Assembly: GCA_047967505.1 (NCBI GenBank)
Contig: CM106541.1
Source of the DNA: Dipteris shenzhenensis
Taxonomy: Eukaryota > Polypodiophyta > Polypodiopsida > Gleicheniales
Length of the DNA stretch: 64,000 nt
Reading direction: 5' to 3' (one strand)
Positions 1-11,090 of the stretch are shown here, piece by piece. Position 1 is the stretch's first letter. Each line of letters opens with the position of its first letter. The notes below the pieces were generated by a model. It saw only the letters and a program-made list of their open reading frames with translations, ran no database searches and was not told the DNA's origin. The translations under genes and the position numbers were made by a program.

Positions 1-1738
1 TTGCCTCTATATAGTAAAATTCTCATAAGGACTCTCTATATAGTGGTTTTCCCCTTATAGTGAAATTTTCACCATATAGCAACATTCTCTTAAGAAATCC
101 CTATGTAGAGAAATTTGTTTCCTAGTATAGTTAAATATTCTCTAGGTAAACTATATAAAGACACTCTCACATTCTCTAATCTGGACTTTTACTAGATATA
201 TGTATTTCTTTCTAGTAAATAATCTAGCAAATCCTTTTTTTTGGCTATATAGAGATTGGTCAAAAGTTCCTTGTGCAAGTTGAACAAATAGTTTTGATTT
301 CTCAACTGTCTCACTCGTTCTTCAACTTTGATGCCTTGGTAAAGGCTAGGATCATGCTTCTTTTCTAATCCCTTTTATCAACATAACCCATGGGTTTCCT
401 GTTAGTGACTTGGTTGATTAGGATAAGTGGTTGATATCATTGACACTTTGTTGGATTTGGAGCCATACTTAGGCGTTTGATGTTTGGCATAGTTGGAGCT
501 TGCTTGACAAGCAAACAGGAAAATATGTACCATTTTAGGCTTTTGTCTACAATAGTAAATCTGTTTTTCCATTTCTACATTGTATTCTTTTATAGAGGAT
601 GAGAGAGATCACACACAACTAGCTATACAAAATGTACTCTCTCACATAACCAAGAAGATGAACATGATACAATATCTATTGAACCCTACTTAGGGTTGCC
701 CTAAATCCATACGAAATATTCACTTAGGGACTTAGGATCCCTTCTAGATTCCTCTATGAGTCTAACCATCTACTCATACATACAACACATCAACATATGA
801 AACATAATATGTACATGGAGAATGACCAGCCCAATGACCCATACTGCAACATCACCAATGTGTACAAAAAGCTATTCATACACTCCTCTTGATTATAGCT
901 CTATTGATGGTGCACACTTTGAGAGAAAGCTCTATAAGTGGTTGTGCAGATCTTCATCCTCCAATCATTTGAAATCTTGGAACTTCACCTTAATGGTTGG
1001 ACTAGTTTTGCATAGGTCTTGCCAACTTAGGGCTTCTTGCGCATGATCTTTGTAGCTTCTTGCAATCTAGTCTTGGGTGTTTGAGCAATCACTTGATAGG
1101 CTTTTGGATCAAAGGGTGTTTCCCTCTAATCACTTAATTAGAGGGCATTGCCTTGGATTTCTTGATAGGCTTTGGAATCAAGGGTCTCCTTGGCTTTGAC
1201 TTCTTTAATTTTTGGAATTTGGATTTGTGGCACTTTGCTCTAGGCTCCACTTTGCCTCTAGTCGCACGTGCTTACATTGGGGGTCACATGTGTGCCTTGA
1301 CCTTAGGCTTCACCTACCTTCCTTTGGTCTTATGTGTCACTACACGTGACTTAAGGCTCTTTCTTTGTCCTTTTGATGTCCAATATGACACTCTTGATTA
1401 GGAACATGTCTAGATTGGCAGATTCTCCTATGTTCCTCCAATAGCATGTCTCTCATGGTCAAACGTGCATCTAAACTTATAGGGTTTATAGATTGTCTCA
1501 TAAAGGGTGAAAGCATGGATAGGTGGTTTGAAAAGTAGTGTCATTGGCATTACTTCTTCAAGTGCTAAAAAGTAGTGGCTAAAGGTAAGAATGTGCGAGT
1601 AAGAAAAAATGGCTAAAGGTAGTAACATGAAAGTAAAAAGAACGGGTAGTAATTTAAGAATGGAAAGAATGACCTAGTTGTTTGTTAGAATACGGCTTTA
1701 TGATGAGCCGCTATTTCCATTTCCTTCATCCATGTTGT

Positions 1739-1742
<4 letters not shown>

Positions 1743-1822
<80 letters not shown>

Positions 1823-1866
1823 CCTCCCTCTCCCCTCCCTCACTCTCCCTCCCTCCCTCGCTCCCT

Positions 1867-1907
<41 letters not shown>
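1743..1907 (+). repeat. (TC)n microsatellite with C-rich interruption
   Basis: A nearly pure (TC)n run of roughly 78 bases is followed by a ccct-rich stretch and then a second TC run. The homologous tract at 9523-9696 differs in length. The Leu/Ser or Arg/Glu translations through it are artefacts of the dinucleotide. Confidence 0.97.
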
Positions 1908-1908
<1 letters not shown>

Positions 1909-2262
1909 TCTTATTGCACATTGTGATTCCAAAACAAAGTCTTTTTTGGCAACCTCTCCATCTCTATCATGTTTGATGCCTCTTTGAGCTTCTGTGCATC
2001 CTTCAGCTACTACATTCTTATCTTTAATGATTCTCCATTTTGGTCATTCTCTATCATCAACCTCTCCATTTTCTCCACCCTCTCTTAGGAGGATTCTAAA
2101 GCAAAAGAGCAGTTGGGGGATTTTGAAGGCAAAGAGTAGTACATGAGATATAGAGTCTCTCAAACTTCATGAATGTGCACCCTTGTTCTTCACACCTCTG
2201 CTCTGCTTCCTCATCTCCGTGTCCTACTGCTGGGGCTAAGAGGAGTTGTGGTACATCATTAG

Positions 2263-2266
<4 letters not shown>

Positions 2267-2315
<49 letters not shown>
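2267..2315 (+). repeat. (TC)n microsatellite
   Basis: Pure CT/TC dinucleotide run near the right end of the first large repeat copy. Its counterpart at 10053-10136 is clearly longer, so this locus expanded or contracted after the duplication. Confidence 0.95.
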
Positions 2316-2321
<6 letters not shown>

Positions 2322-2490
2322 GAAAGTGCATTTCCCTCCACTTATCTCCTTGGATGTTTTCATATTGAAGGAAATTGCAAAGTATAGATGGTCATGCAAT
2401 GGGAGAAGATTAGTTTTTGCACTTTGCAAATGAGCATGCAAAATGGGAGAAGATCAAATTTTGCATAATGCAGTACCGTAATTAAATGGG

Positions 2491-3236
2491 GTATGGGATT
2501 GTCAGGGGAAGTGGTTGTAGCAGAGTTGTATGCAAATTTGGTGAGCGTTGGAGTCAGAGGGGTTGGCTGGAACGTAGCTGCATGTAGATTGGGTGAGATT
2601 TGCAAAGGAGGGTGTCTCTGCCGCAAGTGTGGGTCTGGATATTTTTATTGGGACGGTTAGAGTGGTGTTAGTTTGTGTAGGGACCATGATGTTAATAATG
2701 TGCCTAAGATTGTCCTACATGTGTAGGGAACTGTGCCAGTGCAAAACGGATCATTAATCGGAGGTCACGGCGTGAAGATACGAGCGAATTTATGCGAAAT
2801 GACGCCCACAAGGGGGCACGAATGAGCGAGTGCTAGGGATGCCAAAATGGTGTGCAATGGGCTGAAAAAATACCCTGTAGCATGGTGTTTCCATGTGTGG
2901 CAAACGGGCTCCAGTTTGGGTCCCAAACGGATGAGTTATGAGGGGTTAAAGTAGGGGTAAAATTGGCTTTTTTGGCGGGGGTGGGGGGTCTTAAGGGTGG
3001 TGTGAATGGACTTTAAGTCCAACTGAGGGGTTTGATCCAAGTTAATTCTAGTTAGATTAACTAGCCTATATCCTCCGAGTTACTGTAACTGGGAGGTTAA
3101 CCTAACTAGTTTCACTAGTTACAGTTACTTACTAACTAAAGGTTAGTTAAACTAACCTAGTTGTTAGTAACTAACCTAGGTTAAACCTAACTAAGTTAGA
3201 CTAACCTAGGGTTAGGTTTAGGTTAGTTTTTTTTTT
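2491..3236. other. Unique sequence without recognised gene
   Basis: Non-repetitive sequence between the first large repeat and the purine tract. The part from about 3040 to 3230 is a dense set of short degenerate motifs of the type ctaactaggtta and its variants on both strands (possible small hairpins). I see no protein-coding signal. Confidence 0.5.
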
Positions 3237-4085
3237 GTGGGGGGCGGATTTCGTGGCGACGGGGAGGGAGGGGGATTTCGCGGCAGCGGGGAGTGGGTGG
3301 AAGGGAGGGTAGAGGGGAGGGGAGGGTGGAGGGGCGGGTGGAGGGGAGGGGGTCAGGGATTGCAAGGAGGGGAGGGGGCTCAAGGCACAGGGCGGGCGGG
3401 CAGAGGGGGAAGGGGGTGGAGGGGAGGGGCTGAGGGTGCAGAAGGAGGGGAGGGGGCTGAGGGCGCGGTCGGGCGGGCACGGGGAGGAGTGGGTGGGAGC
3501 GAGGAGGAGTGGGCAGGGGCGGGCGGGCGCCACTGCTGGCACGACACGCCGGGTTGCCAAGCCCAAGGTAAGGGCCTTAGGCCCTTTAGAATAGGGAGAG
3601 GCATGTGCACGGAGGGTAGAGAGAGAAGGGAGGGGAAAGAGAGGGAGAGAAAAAGAGAGAGGGGGAAAGAGAGAGAGGAGAGAGAGAGAGAGGGGGGGGG
3701 GTACGGGAAAGGGGGTGGGGGGGGGGGGGAGGGGGGGGAGGGACTGGTGAAGGAGGGTGGTGCAGAGGGAGGGAGGGAAAGGATGGGGGTGGAGATGGGG
3801 GGGGTGGTGGAAATGGAGGCGGGGGGGAAAAGGGTGGTGGTGAGGGGGGGAAGTGGAGATGGAGGGGGGGGGAAGGGGGTGGTGGTGGAGGGGGAGATGG
3901 AGGAGATGGAACGAGGGGAGGTGGAGAGGGAGGGGGGGGGGAAAGGGTGGGGTGGAGGGAGAGGGGGGGGAAAGGGGTGGTGGAGATGGAGGAGGGGTTG
4001 GGGGGGAATGGAGGGAGGGAGGGGGAAAGGGGTGGTGGAGATAGAGGGGAGGGTGGAGGGGGAGATGGAGGAGGGGGAGGGGGAA
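3237..4085 (+). repeat. Long G-rich purine tract (GGA/GGGA type)
   Basis: About 850 bases of almost pure purine on the plus strand, with many G-runs of 5-11. It begins with a less biased part (3237-3600, including gggcgg motifs) and becomes nearly C- and T-poor after 3610. Long open frames in all three plus frames and on the minus strand are Gly/Glu- or Pro/Ser-rich and result from base composition. The tract could form G-quadruplex or triplex structures. Confidence 0.9.
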
Positions 4086-5090
4086 AAAAGAAAAAAGGAA
4101 AAACTTGACGGACGGAAAACTTTGATGGAAAATGAAAAACTTTGATGAAAATCCAAAGGGAGGAAGAGATGGTCACCTGAACGCTCTCCAAGACTTTCTC
4201 GATGTAATGGGATTATTGAGGACCAATGGATGGTGGGTGGATGGCTAGGTTAGCGCTACGAGATGGGCTCGAACTAACTTACCATGTGAGGATGGGAGTA
4301 GGGTGGTGGTCGATGAAGAGGGAGGAGTGTCTTGCGTAGGGCTCCGAATGGGGAAGAGGATGGAGGCAAGATGTGAAAGAAAACATATGAGAGGGATGGG
4401 TGCTCTTTTATAGGGAAGGAGGGGGAGCTGTGGATTTAGTCAAACACATGTGCATCTTTGAATTTGTCCAAGTTTGACTAGGGAGAGGGTTTTAATTTTT
4501 ATTTTGGGTTATGGCATTTAGAACCTTTAATCATCGATTGCCCATAACTTTTGGTGGTTGTGTCAGAATGTGCTTCCATAAAAAGGAGAAATGTTTGGAA
4601 CTTCAAGCTCTACACTCTGACAACCATCACATGGTATGATTTATTCCTTAAGGTGCTGTTTTTTTAGAAAACATGCGTTTTCCTAAATCGGTAATGAATA
4701 GTTTCAGCTAGGATTTTTTTTTTTTTACTTGAGTTGGAAAAATTTTAGCTCTCCTAGCTCTTGAGTGATATGTTCATGAAAGTTTGAAGTAGTTTGTTTT
4801 TCACGCAAACCTGTGTGTGAATACTCTTTACTTAAGAGGCTAGTCTCCTTGGCAGTGGCGCCAAATGTTGTCTCTTTCCCATGGCTTCTGCGGGAAGAGC
4901 AGGGTATTCTCAGTATGCAAGGTTCCGAGGCTTTTTGTTACCTACAGATATATCAAGGTTGTCATTTGTAGTATACGTGTAGCTTAGGACCTCGAGTCGT
5001 GTTCTAGTGAGAGACTTAGGCTAAGTGTGGTAAGTAAACATAGTGCATGCATGTGTAAAAGGAACGTGTATCATCATGGTTGAGGTAATG
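4086..5090. other. Anonymous sequence, no gene seen
   Basis: Moderately AT-rich unique sequence. It includes the motif agtggcgccaaatg near 4854, which resembles sequence near some LTR borders, but I could not find paired termini. No coding signal was found. Confidence 0.4.
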
Positions 5091-5099
5091 AAGGCTTTC

Positions 5100-5278
5100 A
5101 CATTCATTGGGGGTTGTAGGGTTTAGAAGGAGTTTAAGGGTTAGAAGGAGGTTCCAAGGTTAGAAGGAGTTCCAAGGTTTAAAAGGAGGTTCTAGAGTTT
5201 AGAAGAGGTTTTAGAGTTAGGAGGATCCAAGGTTTAGAGAGAGCTACCAGAGTTTAGAAGAGGCTCCAAGGTTTAGGG
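5100..5278 (+). repeat. Degenerate tandem repeat, unit about 19-20 bp
   Basis: Roughly nine imperfect copies of a unit like ggtttagaaggagttccaa occur in a row, with substitutions and small indels. Confidence 0.75.
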
Positions 5279-5364
5279 TATATTACATGGTGGAGAACTC
5301 GTCTCCCTTGTAGATCATGGAGGTTAAGGTTGAGGAACTAAGGGTTTAGTGGGAGAGGAAGAAG

Positions 5365-5700
5365 GTGTAAATGCATGGGGGAAAGAAGAGAGAGGAAGGA
5401 GGAGGAGGAGGAGGAGGAGGAGGAGGAGGGAGAAGGAGGAGAAGGGAGGAGGAGGGAGGAGGAGGAAGAGGAGAGGAGGAGGAGGAGAAGGAGAGAGGAG
5501 GAGAAGGGAGGAGGAGGGAGGAGGAGAGGAAGAGGGAGGAGGGAGGAGGAGGAGGGAGGAGGAGGAGGAAGAGGGAGGAGGAGAAGGGAGGAGGAGCACG
5601 GAGGAGGAGGAGGAGGAGGAGGGAGGAGGAGGAAGAGGGAGGAGCAGAAGGGAGGAGAGGGAGAGGATGGGTTGCAAGGTTGGAGGAGAGGGGAGGAGGA
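5365..5700 (+). repeat. (GGA)n-rich purine tract
   Basis: An almost pure purine stretch built from gga, ggagga and gaa units. The overlapping Glu/Gly/Arg-rich (plus) and Ser/Pro/Leu-rich (minus) frames are composition artefacts. Confidence 0.9.
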
Positions 5701-5866
5701 GTTGCAAGGTTAGGACATGCTTTTGGACGTGGAGTGCAAGGAAGCATGGACACTTGAGACAATTGCTTGGAATACCAAATTAGAACTCAACACAATGCCC
5801 CAAAGACTGTGGGCTTCATTCCATTATGGGGTATTTATACAAATTGGAGAGCTTCTCTCTCTACAT

Positions 5867-6172
5867 GTAGGAATCGTAGAACTTGCATATAGAAGTTGCA
5901 TGTAGGAGTTGCATGTAGAACTCGCATGTAGGCGTTGCATGTAGAACTCGCATGTAGGTGTTGCATGTAGGTGTTGCATGTAGGAATTGCATGTAGAATT
6001 TGCATGTAGGAGTTGCATGTAGGAGTTGCATATAGAACTCGCATGTAGAACTCACATGTAGGAGTTGCATGTAGGAATCGTATGTAGAACTTGCATGTAC
6101 GAGTTGCATGTAGAACTCGCATGCAGGAGTTGCATGTAGGAATCATATGTAGAACTTGCATGTAGAACATGC
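5867..6172 (+). repeat. 13-bp minisatellite, about 23 units
   Basis: Tandem copies of a 13-base unit, consensus gtaggagttgcat, with variants such as gtagaactcgcat and gtaggaattgcat. The 13-bp register holds through the whole array. Two unit types (gtagga- and gtagaa-) are interspersed, which suggests that longer blocks have been duplicated. Because 13 is not a multiple of 3, the three minus-strand frames all give periodic Met/His/Thr-rich translations; these are not genes. Confidence 0.95.
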
Positions 6173-6318
6173 AAGTTGGATTTCTAAGAGGGATTATTTC
6201 TAGCCTTATGCAAGTACAAGCGAAGCTTTGCCGCTACTCTACACACACATTCTGTTCTACCTAAGTCCATGTTGGCACAAAGAGAACACCATCTTTGTTA
6301 TTTCTAGAGAAGGAGCAA

Positions 6319-7117
6319 ATTCATCTACAAGAAAAATATTATGTGTTGGGTGAAGGGTCGTATGGAAAGGTTGTGAAAAGTAACATCATCGGTGTATAAG
6401 GTTTTGATCCAAATGAAACCTTTACTATCAAGCCTCTAAAGATGTCTATAAAGGCAAGTGAAAGAGAAGAGAAAAAATCCATGAGAGAGTTAATGGATAT
6501 CATTGAATCAATGCAAGCCCAATGACCTCACAGAGGACTTGTTCACACATTTTTTCGTGTGATAAATCCTCCAAGATTGGCATACCAAATATTGGAATGG
6601 TGAGACGTTAGATAAATGGTCAAGGTTGGATGCTATGAACCTAAACTATGTGGGAGAAGAATTAAAACATTTATCTCATATACGTGCTCATGACTTAAAT
6701 TTAGTTGGTACTTTGATGGGAACCTTGAACTACATGCATAGACAAGGTCTTTTGCATAATGACTTGCATCCTTCTAACATTATGCTTCACTTTGATAGTG
6801 ATTCTGATAAGGTTTTCATAGGAATAATTGATTAGGAATCAAGCAAGTGCGATAAATATGTTGATGATGGCAAGGATAGATCTGACCCTCAACTCATAGA
6901 GAGATGCATGAGAAGAAAGTTGTTGGCTCTGAAACTGTATACTTTTCCATTTGCAAAGCTCTCAAAGGAAATGGATATTTATGCTTCAACTCTTGCACTA
7001 GAGAAGTTGTATTGGATGGCATACAAGTACTTCATTCAAATCAAAGATGCAACTAAGCTAGATGTTACTCACACATTCCAAGTGATATTCAAGGAGACAT
7101 GTGAAAGTGCATTATGA
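6319..7117 (+). pseudogene. Protein-kinase-like pseudogene
   Basis: A decayed eukaryotic protein kinase fold can be read in order. There is a glycine-rich ATP loop (LGEGSYGKVV, from 6346), a short lysine-containing segment (TIKPLK), and further on a catalytic loop HNDLHPSNIML with its aspartate at 6761. The metal-binding segment follows as GIID, then a stop where other kinases usually have a tryptophan or another residue. Breaks seen: taa at 6397, tga at 6523, a frameshift near 6600 and tag at 6833. The C-lobe-like part continues to 7117. A short in-frame piece at 7327-7392 after a possible acceptor (ttttag) might be a last exon. A functional relative would phosphorylate Ser/Thr substrates; this copy cannot make the full protein. 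Its neighbours are repeats, so it is probably a stranded gene fragment. Confidence 0.7.
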
Positions 7118-7779
7118 CCCAATGCACTATAGTCTTTTGTATCCAACTTTGAGAAGTGCTCTGCACTTTTATATAACATCAAAATCTTTTTGTTTTTTAA
7201 TATATGATCCATTTGTGTATATAAGGAAAGTTTTATTTGTTATTTTTTTATTTCAAAGAAATTTGCATAGTACATGCCTCATAGGTTTGATTCATAGTAT
7301 TTTACAAATGCAAATATTATTTTAGATGATTAGAGAGAAGATTGGACAACAAGGATTGTCTCTAAATGACATTCATCAAGGAGTTGAATAGCATTACTCA
7401 TTTTTATTATGATTCACTTAATTTGGAATGCAATACAAATATTTCGTTTCTTACTCTTGTTTGTGCTTGTTGTTAGTGAAATTATAGTGAAATTGTATTA
7501 CAATAAAAAAATTGTATTAATTGTGTGAAATTGCATTTAAGAGCAATGAATGACTTTACTACATAGTGAATCTTATTTATATAGTCAAAAATTTTTGCTA
7601 AATATCTATTTCAAATATTTTCATTCTACTATTTCATTATATAGATAAATTTTCTTCTATATATGGGGGTCAATTCTCTACATTGAGAAATTTTGCCTCT
7701 ATATAGTGAAATTGTATCTATATAGTAAAATTCCCATATGGACTCTATATAGTGATTGTTTTCCCCATATAGTGAAATT
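7118..7779. other. AT-rich spacer with ctatatag motif cluster
   Basis: AT-rich sequence between the kinase pseudogene and the second large repeat copy. From about 7560 onward there are several degenerate copies of an element like ctatatagtgaaattttg, which also opens the large repeat. The true left edge of that repeat may therefore lie within this stretch. Confidence 0.5.
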
Positions 7780-9518
7780 TTGCCTCTATATAGTAAAATT
7801 CTCATAAGGACTCTCTATATAGTGGTTTTCCCCTTATAGTGAAATTTTCACCATATAGCAACATTCTCTTAAGAAATCCCTATGTAGAGAAATTTGTTTC
7901 CTAGTATAGTTAAATATTCTCTAGGTAAACTATATAAAGACACTCTCACGTTCTCTAATCTGGACTTTTACTAGATATATGCATTTCTTTCTAGTAAATA
8001 ATCTAGCAAATCCTTTTTTTTGGCTATATAGAGATTGGTTAAAAGTTCCTTGTGCAAGTTGAACAAATAGTTTTGATTTCTCAACTGTCTCACTCGTTCT
8101 TCAACTTTGATGCCTTGGTAAAGGCTGGGATCATGCTTCTTTTCTAATCCCTTTTATCAACATAACCCATGGGTTTCCTGTTAGTGACTTGGTTGATTAG
8201 GATAAGTGGTTGATATCATTGACACTTTGTTGGATTTGGAGCCATACTTAGGCATTTGATGTTTGGCATAGTTGGAGCTTGCTTGACAAGCAAATAGGAA
8301 AATATGTACCATTTTAGGCTTTTGTCTACAATAGTAAATCTGTTTTTCCATTTCTACATTATATTCTTTTTATAGAGGATGAGAGAGATCACACACAACT
8401 AGCTATACAAAATGTACTCTCTCACATAACCAAGAAGATGAACATGATACAATATCTACTGAACCCTACTTAGGGTTGCCCGAAATCCATACGAATTATT
8501 CACTTAGGGACTTAAAATCCCTTCTAGATTCCTCTATGAGTCTAACCATCTACTCATACATACAACACATCAACATATGAAACATAATATGTACATGGAG
8601 AATGACCAGCCCAATGACCCATACTTCAACATCACCAATGTGTACAAAAAGCTAGTCATACACTCCTCTTGATTGTAGCTCTATTGATGGTGCACACTTT
8701 GAGAGAAAGCTCTATAAGTGGTTGTGCAGATCTTCATCCTCCGATCATTTGAAATCTTAGAACTTCACCTTAATGGTTGGACTAGTTTTGCATAGGTCTT
8801 GCCAACTTAGGGCTTCTTGCACATGATCTTTGTAGCTTCTTGCAATCTAGTCTTGGGTGTTTGAGCAATCACTTGATAGGCTTTTGGATCAAAGGGTGTT
8901 TCCCTCTAATCACTTAATTAGAGGGCACTGCCTTGGATTTCTTGATAGGCTTGTGAATCAAGGGTCTCCTTGGCTTTGACTTCTTTAATTTTTGGAATTT
9001 GGATTTGTGGCACTTTGCTCTAGGCTCCACCTTGCCTCTAGTCACACGTGCTTACACTGGGGGTCACATGTGTGCCTTGACCTTAGGCTTCACCTACCTT
9101 CCTTTGGTCTTGTGTGTCACTGCACGTGACTTAAGGCTCTTTCTTTGTCCTTTTGATGTCCAATATGACACTCTTGATTAGGAACATGTCTAGATTGGCA
9201 GATTCTCCTATGTTCCTCTAATAGCATGTCTCTCATGGTCAAACATGCATCTAAACTTATAGGGTTTATAGCTTGTCTCATGAATGGTGAAAGCATGGAT
9301 AGGTGGTTTGAAAAGTAGTGTCATTGACATTGCTTCTTCAAGTGCTAAAAAGTAGTGGCTAAAGGTAAGAATGTGCGAGTAAGAAAAAATGGCTAAAGGT
9401 AGTAACATGCAAGTAAAAAGAACGGGTAGTGGTTTGTCAATGGAAAGAATGACCTAGTTGTTTGTTAGAATATGGCTTTATGATGAGCCGCTATTTCCAT
9501 TTCTTTCATCCATGTTGT

Positions 9519-9522
<4 letters not shown>

Positions 9523-9594
<72 letters not shown>

Positions 9595-9625
9595 CCTCTC
9601 CCTCCCTTGCTCTCCCTCCCTCCCT

Positions 9626-9696
<71 letters not shown>
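9523..9696 (+). repeat. (TC)n microsatellite with C-rich interruption
   Basis: Counterpart of the tract at 1743-1907, with a shorter first run, a different C-rich interruption and a longer second run. Confidence 0.95.
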
Positions 9697-9698
<2 letters not shown>

Positions 9699-10050
9699 CT
9701 TATTGCACATTGTGGTGCCGAAGCAAAGTCTTTTTTGGCAACCTCTCCATCTCTATCATGTTTGACACCTCCTTGAGCTTTTGTGCATCCTTCAGCTACT
9801 GCATTCTTATCTTTAAGGATTCTCCATTTTGGTCATTGTCTATCATCAACCTCTCCATTTTCTCTGCCCTCTCTTAGGAGGATTCTAAAGCAAAAGAGCA
9901 ATTGTGGGATTTTGAAGGCAAAGAGTAGTACATGAGAAATAGAGTCTCTCAAACTTCATGAATGTGCACCCTTATTCTTCCACACCTCTATTCTACTTCT
10001 TCATCTCCGTGTCCTACTGCTGGGGCTAAGAGGAGTTGTGGTACATCATT

Positions 10051-10052
<2 letters not shown>

Positions 10053-10136
<84 letters not shown>
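10053..10136 (+). repeat. (TC)n microsatellite
   Basis: Pure dinucleotide run, longer than its counterpart at 2267-2315. Confidence 0.95.
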
Positions 10137-10138
<2 letters not shown>

Positions 10139-10310
10139 ATAAAAAGTGCATTTCCCTCCACTTATCTCCTTGGATGTTTTCATATTGAAGGAAATTGCAA
10201 AGTATAGATGGTCATGCAATGGGAGAAGATTAGTTTTTGCACTTTGCAAATGAGCATGCAAAATGGGAGAAGATCAAATTTTGCATAATGCAGTACCGCA
10301 ATCAAATGGA

Positions 10311-11003
10311 GGCATGGTTGTTCTTAGTCAAAAGGAATAGAGTTTATCAGGAAGAATTGGGCTTCAAAGCAAAAGGAACATTGACAAAAAGCCAAGGAGA
10401 AGCAAAGTGCTGAAAAGAATAGGTCATTTGAAGTCTCTATAGTACTTTTAGGTGGACTTTCAATGGCACAAAAGAACTTTCAATAATTTTAAAAAGGTAC
10501 TGAAGTACTTCCATGTACTTTAGTACCACTTGGAACTTTTAGGAGCAATGCAGTAATGGAGCAACAATGCAAGACGTGGAATACAATATAGAAAGCACAC
10601 AAAATGGAAGAGACAAAGAGACACTAATATATGTTCACATCAATGGCTATCATATTTGTAGCAATGTGAATCCTTAAGAGAAAAAGGGGAGAGAAAAAGA
10701 GGGAGTGGGGAAGGAAGAGGGGGTCTGAGAGGGAAGCACATGAAGCAAGAAGGGGGAAAGGGGCAAGAGGCATCCACAAAGGCAATAGTAAGAGAGACAT
10801 AAACAACACTTCTGTGAAAAACAAAGAGAGATTCTATTTCTCAATCTTGCAAGTATGGGACTGAAGACTAAAGTCAAACTTTTGGCCTTTTATACATATC
10901 ACCTTTTGAAGGGAGGGCCAATCCTAATCCTTACCACCCTCCCTATTTCTCATTTTACAAGCACTTGGGCCCATATGGCTCCAAGGTAGGATCCCATCTC
11001 TCA
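10311..11003. other. Anonymous sequence
   Basis: No gene recognised. There is a purine-rich patch near 10680-10770. Short minus-strand frames here are hydrophobic but have no family signature. Confidence 0.4.
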
Positions 11004-11060
<57 letters not shown>

Positions 11061-11090
11061 CACATAGAGAGAGAGACACACACACACACA
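11004..11090 (+). repeat. (CA)n microsatellite
   Basis: A CA dinucleotide run with a single interruption (caaaca), a short gagaga insert, and a final CA run. Confidence 0.95.

Larger units (their letters stand above)
1..2490. repeat. Large direct repeat, copy 1 (runs off the left edge)
   Basis: This block is repeated in direct orientation at 7780-10310; base 1 aligns with base 7780. By eye the copies differ by scattered substitutions and by microsatellite length. Homology stops just after a shared run near 2480-2497. The left boundary lies outside the window. The block holds AT-rich motifs at its start (variants of ctatatagtgaaatt), anonymous sequence, and two large (TC)n tracts. I see no coding signature: short frames in both copies have low-complexity or unconvincing translations. 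It could be a long LTR pair or a segmental duplication. No convincing primer binding site follows copy 1, so I do not call it an LTR. Confidence 0.85.
7780..10310. repeat. Large direct repeat, copy 2
   Basis: Second copy of the repeat described at 1-2490, in the same orientation and offset by 7,779 bases at its start. The offset grows to 7,820 at its end because the microsatellites differ in length. Homology ends around 10300-10318, after which the flanks differ. No coding potential is evident. Confidence 0.85.

Noticed and set aside
1678-1987. Several overlapping Leu/Ser- and Arg/Glu-rich open frames
   Set aside because: They lie across (TC)n microsatellites; dinucleotide repeats keep all frames open without coding meaning. 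The same applies at 9458-9877 and 10049-10261.
2480-2520. Primer binding site after the large direct repeat
   Set aside because: No match to the initiator-Met or other familiar plant primer sites, so an LTR interpretation is not supported.
3201-4191. A 302-codon Gly-rich plus frame and Pro/Ser-rich minus frames up to 258 codons
   Set aside because: All three plus frames and the opposite strand are open over the same purine tract, which is composition, not selection.
4854-4875. agtggcgccaaatg as a gypsy LTR/primer-site border
   Set aside because: No paired LTR or matching terminal repeat was found around it.
5324-5783. Ser/Pro-rich and Glu/Gly-rich frames
   Set aside because: Artefacts of the GGA-type tract; no domain and no frame preference.
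5824-6170. Periodic Met/His/Thr-rich minus frames resembling a repeat protein
   Set aside because: Produced by the 13-bp minisatellite, which cycles through all three frames.
5867-6172. Possible CRISPR-like array
   Set aside because: Units are contiguous, 13 bp long and without spacers, in a eukaryotic context.
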